In this document: positions 5,831 to 7,395 of the stretch, in pieces
How the letters are laid out: each line of letters begins with the position of its first letter
Numbering within the stretch: the stretch's first letter is position 1
Assembly: GCA_017999015.1 (NCBI GenBank)
Contig: JAGOBZ010000156.1
Coordinates: forward strand, 1-7,395
DNA length: 7,395 nt
Origin: Kiritimatiellia bacterium
Lineage (GTDB): Bacteria; Verrucomicrobiota; Kiritimatiellia; RFP12; UBA1067
Direction of reading: 5' to 3'
Notes under the pieces: generated by a model
Database searches by the model: none
Told to the model about the DNA's origin: nothing
The model's input: only the letters and a program-made list of their open reading frames with translations
Made by a program: the position numbers and the translations under genes

Positions 5831-5845
5831 TAAAAAAATCCCTCG

Positions 5846-5886
5846 CCCTTTCTCCCTTCTCCTTCTTCCTTTCCCCCTTCTCCCCC
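5846..5886. repeat. 41-base uninterrupted pyrimidine tract
   Basis: Every base from 5846 to 5886 on the plus strand is C or T, in mixed CTT/CCT/CCC runs; beyond a single G at 5845 a few more pyrimidines follow. It starts one base past the TAG (5890-5888) of the surface-protein gene, so the first untranslated bases of that mRNA are pure purine. Such tracts can adopt triplex structures and may slow polymerase; no function is demonstrated. Confidence 0.8.
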
Positions 5887-5887
5887 G

Positions 5888-7395
5888 CTATTCCAGCTCG
5901 ACCGGCAGCGAACAGGGGGCCGTTCCGCCCCCGTCATCCGGGCAAAGGTAAAAGCCGGCGCCGTACAGCAGGGCGGGCATATAGACCCCCTTGAATGCCC
6001 GCGCCATGTTGTCGTCATCCGTGAAACGCCCGGTAAAGAGGCCGCTTCTCTTTGTCAGCGCGAAGGCGACGCCCGCGGTCTGCGCGACAGGCTTGCCGCC
6101 CGCCGCCGACAACGCCGCGAACGGCTGCCCGTCCGCAGTCAGCCATGCGCCGTCCAGCATGCGCCAGTCCGCAGGCTGCGCGAAGCGCGCGCCCTCGCCG
6201 TCAAGCGCCGTGTCGAACGGCATCCGCGCACCCTGGCGAGCTGTCCCGCCACCAGGGTTCACCCATCCCCCTTGCCCGAACACCACGCCGCCGTCCGGCA
6301 TGCTGACGGCTACGCCCGACACCTCGCCGCGCCGCGCGTACAAGCCTTTGTAAAGCGGGAAGAGCGCCGCGCCTTCGTCGTCGCCGGCCACCACCTTGGC
6401 AGATCCGCTCACGCGCGTCCCGTCGGCCAGCAGCCCGCCGTATTTCACCGAACGCGTCCGCGGCGCCACCGTGTACGTGACGTAACCATAACCGGCCGGC
6501 GCGCCGGGGGTGTCGACCGCCTCGGCGCGCAGCACAGCCGTGTAGCTGCCCGCGATCTGTCCAGCCGCCTGCGGGGACAGGAGCTGACGCGCCAGCACCC
6601 GCCAGCCCTCGGCCGTCACGCCCTCCACGCCCTCGGGCGTGAGCGACAGTTCCATCGCCTCGGCGCGGCCTGCTGCCAGCCTGATCGCCCGCGCCTGCGC
6701 GCCCCCGTCAAGCCACGCTCCGCGCAGCGAACGGCTCCGGCCGCCGCTCTCGATCTTGCCCGACAACGCGCCGGTCTTGGACACCTTCAGCGCGAGCGCG
6801 CCGCGCACCCGGCCTGCGTCATCCAGCACCATTCCCTGAAACTCGCCCAGCGCAAACGCCGGGCAGGCCAGCACCTCAATCTCCAGCTCAATCACGGATG
6901 CCGTTCCGGCACCCGCCGCCTTAACCGTCACGTACGATACGCCCGCGCGCTTCGGGATCCCGGAAATCACGCCGGAGGCCGCATTGATCTTCAGCCCGTA
7001 CGGCAGGCCCTTTGCCGTGTAACGGCGCACTGCGCGCACGGAATCCAGACGCGCCGCCACCGAAACGCTCGCCGGCACGTATTGGTACAGCAAGACGTTC
7101 GGCGACGCCTTGGCGCTGACCGGCGAAAGCACAGTCTCACTCAAAGCCTTATCCTGCATGATGCTGAACGACCAGACCGGCCCCATCACCCGCGCCGCCG
7201 TCCCGAAATCGCCGGTCACCACGTTGTCCACGCGCCAATAGTTGGCGGCGTTGGTCAAACCCAGCGTCGCCGCGTTTACGCCGCTTAGCGCATTTGTTAC
7301 CGTCTTGTTCAGCGCGTTCGTCGCATGGCCGTAATTCAGACACACGATCCCGTTCGTCGAGGCCGTCCAGACCAGATTCGTCGGGGCGGATGGCG
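5888..7395 (-). CDS. Secreted or surface multidomain protein with fibronectin-like and putative Ig modules (C-terminal 501 residues)
   Basis: The frame is open to the right edge, so the true start lies outside the window; the GTG at 7345 is internal. Residues are numbered from the edge. Residues 1-78 resemble the end of a fibronectin-III-like module (APTNLVWTA at 3-11, YWRVDNV at 52-58, GPVWSFSI at 71-78). Residues about 100-173 form a putative Ig (He_PIG) module with GLPYGLKINAASGVISGIP (129-147). The rest is Gly/Ala-rich and beta-like, with two related-looking starts (GEFQGMVLDDAGRVRG and GSYTAVLRAEAVD), then GYGYVTYTV, FPLYKGLYA and a final SGLFTGRF...YGAGFYL block. I associate this C-terminal pattern with large exported proteins of Verrucomicrobiota and Kiritimatiellota. 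No catalytic motif, membrane anchor, LPXTG or PEP-CTERM signal is visible at the end (LPVELE). Substrate and role are unknown. It is functionally unrelated to the dcw genes. Confidence 0.8.
   Translation of the reverse strand, partial: PSAPTNLVWTASTNGIVCLNYGHATNALNKTVTNALSGVNAATLGLTNAANYWRVDNVVTGDFGTAARVMGPVWSFSIMQDKALSETVLSPVSAKASPNVLLYQYVPASVSVAARLDSVRAVRRYTAKGLPYGLKINAASGVISGIPKRAGVSYVTVKAAGAGTASVIELEIEVLACPAFALGEFQGMVLDDAGRVRGALALKVSKTGALSGKIESGGRSRSLRGAWLDGGAQARAIRLAAGRAEAMELSLTPEGVEGVTAEGWRVLARQLLSPQAAGQIAGSYTAVLRAEAVDTPGAPAGYGYVTYTVAPRTRSVKYGGLLADGTRVSGSAKVVAGDDEGAALFPLYKGLYARRGEVSGVAVSMPDGGVVFGQGGWVNPGGGTARQGARMPFDTALDGEGARFAQPADWRMLDGAWLTADGQPFAALSAAGGKPVAQTAGVAFALTKRSGLFTGRFTDDDNMARAFKGVYMPALLYGAGFYLCPDDGGGTAPCSLPVELE

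Larger units (their letters stand above)
5428..5887. other. 460-base intergenic region between the surface-protein gene and mraZ
   Basis: No convincing gene lies here. A 110-codon plus-strand frame (5441-5773) has low-complexity, unrecognisable sequence and overlaps the mraZ promoter in antisense. Moving away from mraZ, the region holds the mraZ operator and promoter, an AT-rich inverted repeat, G-tracts on the minus strand (5577-5620), TTGGG repeats on the plus strand (5636-5675), an AT-rich stretch around 5730-5757, an octamer repeat (5807-5830) and a pyrimidine tract (5846-5886). No hairpin followed by a T-run was found for the upstream gene; the T7 on the minus strand at 5838-5832 is preceded by purines that cannot form a stem. 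Confidence 0.75.

Noticed and set aside
5832..5838. T7 on the minus strand as terminator of the surface-protein gene
   Set aside because: The preceding bases are almost all purine, so no hairpin can form before the T-run.
6272..7288. 338-codon plus-strand open frame
   Set aside because: Antisense to the surface-protein gene, whose minus-strand product has recognisable modules; the plus product is Arg/His-rich noise.

Overview
The window holds most of a division and cell wall (dcw) gene cluster, read right to left on the minus strand. It is preceded, at the right-hand edge, by the 3' part of an unrelated large extracellular protein gene on the same strand. All supported genes are on the minus strand. 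The long open frames on the plus strand are antisense shadows of GC-rich coding DNA.

The organism is probably a diderm bacterium of the PVC superphylum, most likely Verrucomicrobiota or Kiritimatiellota. This is inference. MurE carries the DNPR signature of a meso-diaminopimelate ligase, so the wall should be DAP-type. The protein at the right edge combines a YWRVD fibronectin-like module, a putative Ig (He_PIG) module and a C-terminal beta-rich module of a style I associate with those phyla. Conserved dcw proteins cannot fix the phylum alone.

Layout in the direction of transcription: (1) 7395-5888, 3' end of a secreted or surface multidomain protein; (2) 5887-5428, a 460-base AT-richer intergenic region with a pyrimidine tract, a three-copy CTCTGCG repeat, G-tracts, an AT-rich inverted repeat, and just before mraZ a good sigma70-like promoter overlaid by GGTG repeats at an exact 10-bp period; (3) mraZ, rsmH, an ftsL-like gene, ftsI, murE and the first 27 codons of murF, separated by gaps of 144, 53, 24, 41 and 36 bases.

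The genes form one pathway unit. MraZ is the cluster's DNA-binding regulator and RsmH methylates 16S rRNA. The FtsL-like protein and FtsI are divisome membrane proteins, and FtsI cross-links septal peptidoglycan. MurE and MurF add the third residue and the D-Ala-D-Ala pair to the cytoplasmic precursor. No internal terminator was seen, so co-transcription from the promoter before mraZ is the simplest reading.

No wholly new system is evident. The most interesting signals are regulatory: the decamer repeats placed exactly over the mraZ promoter and ribosome-binding site, and two mutually exclusive GC-rich hairpins in the mraZ-rsmH gap.
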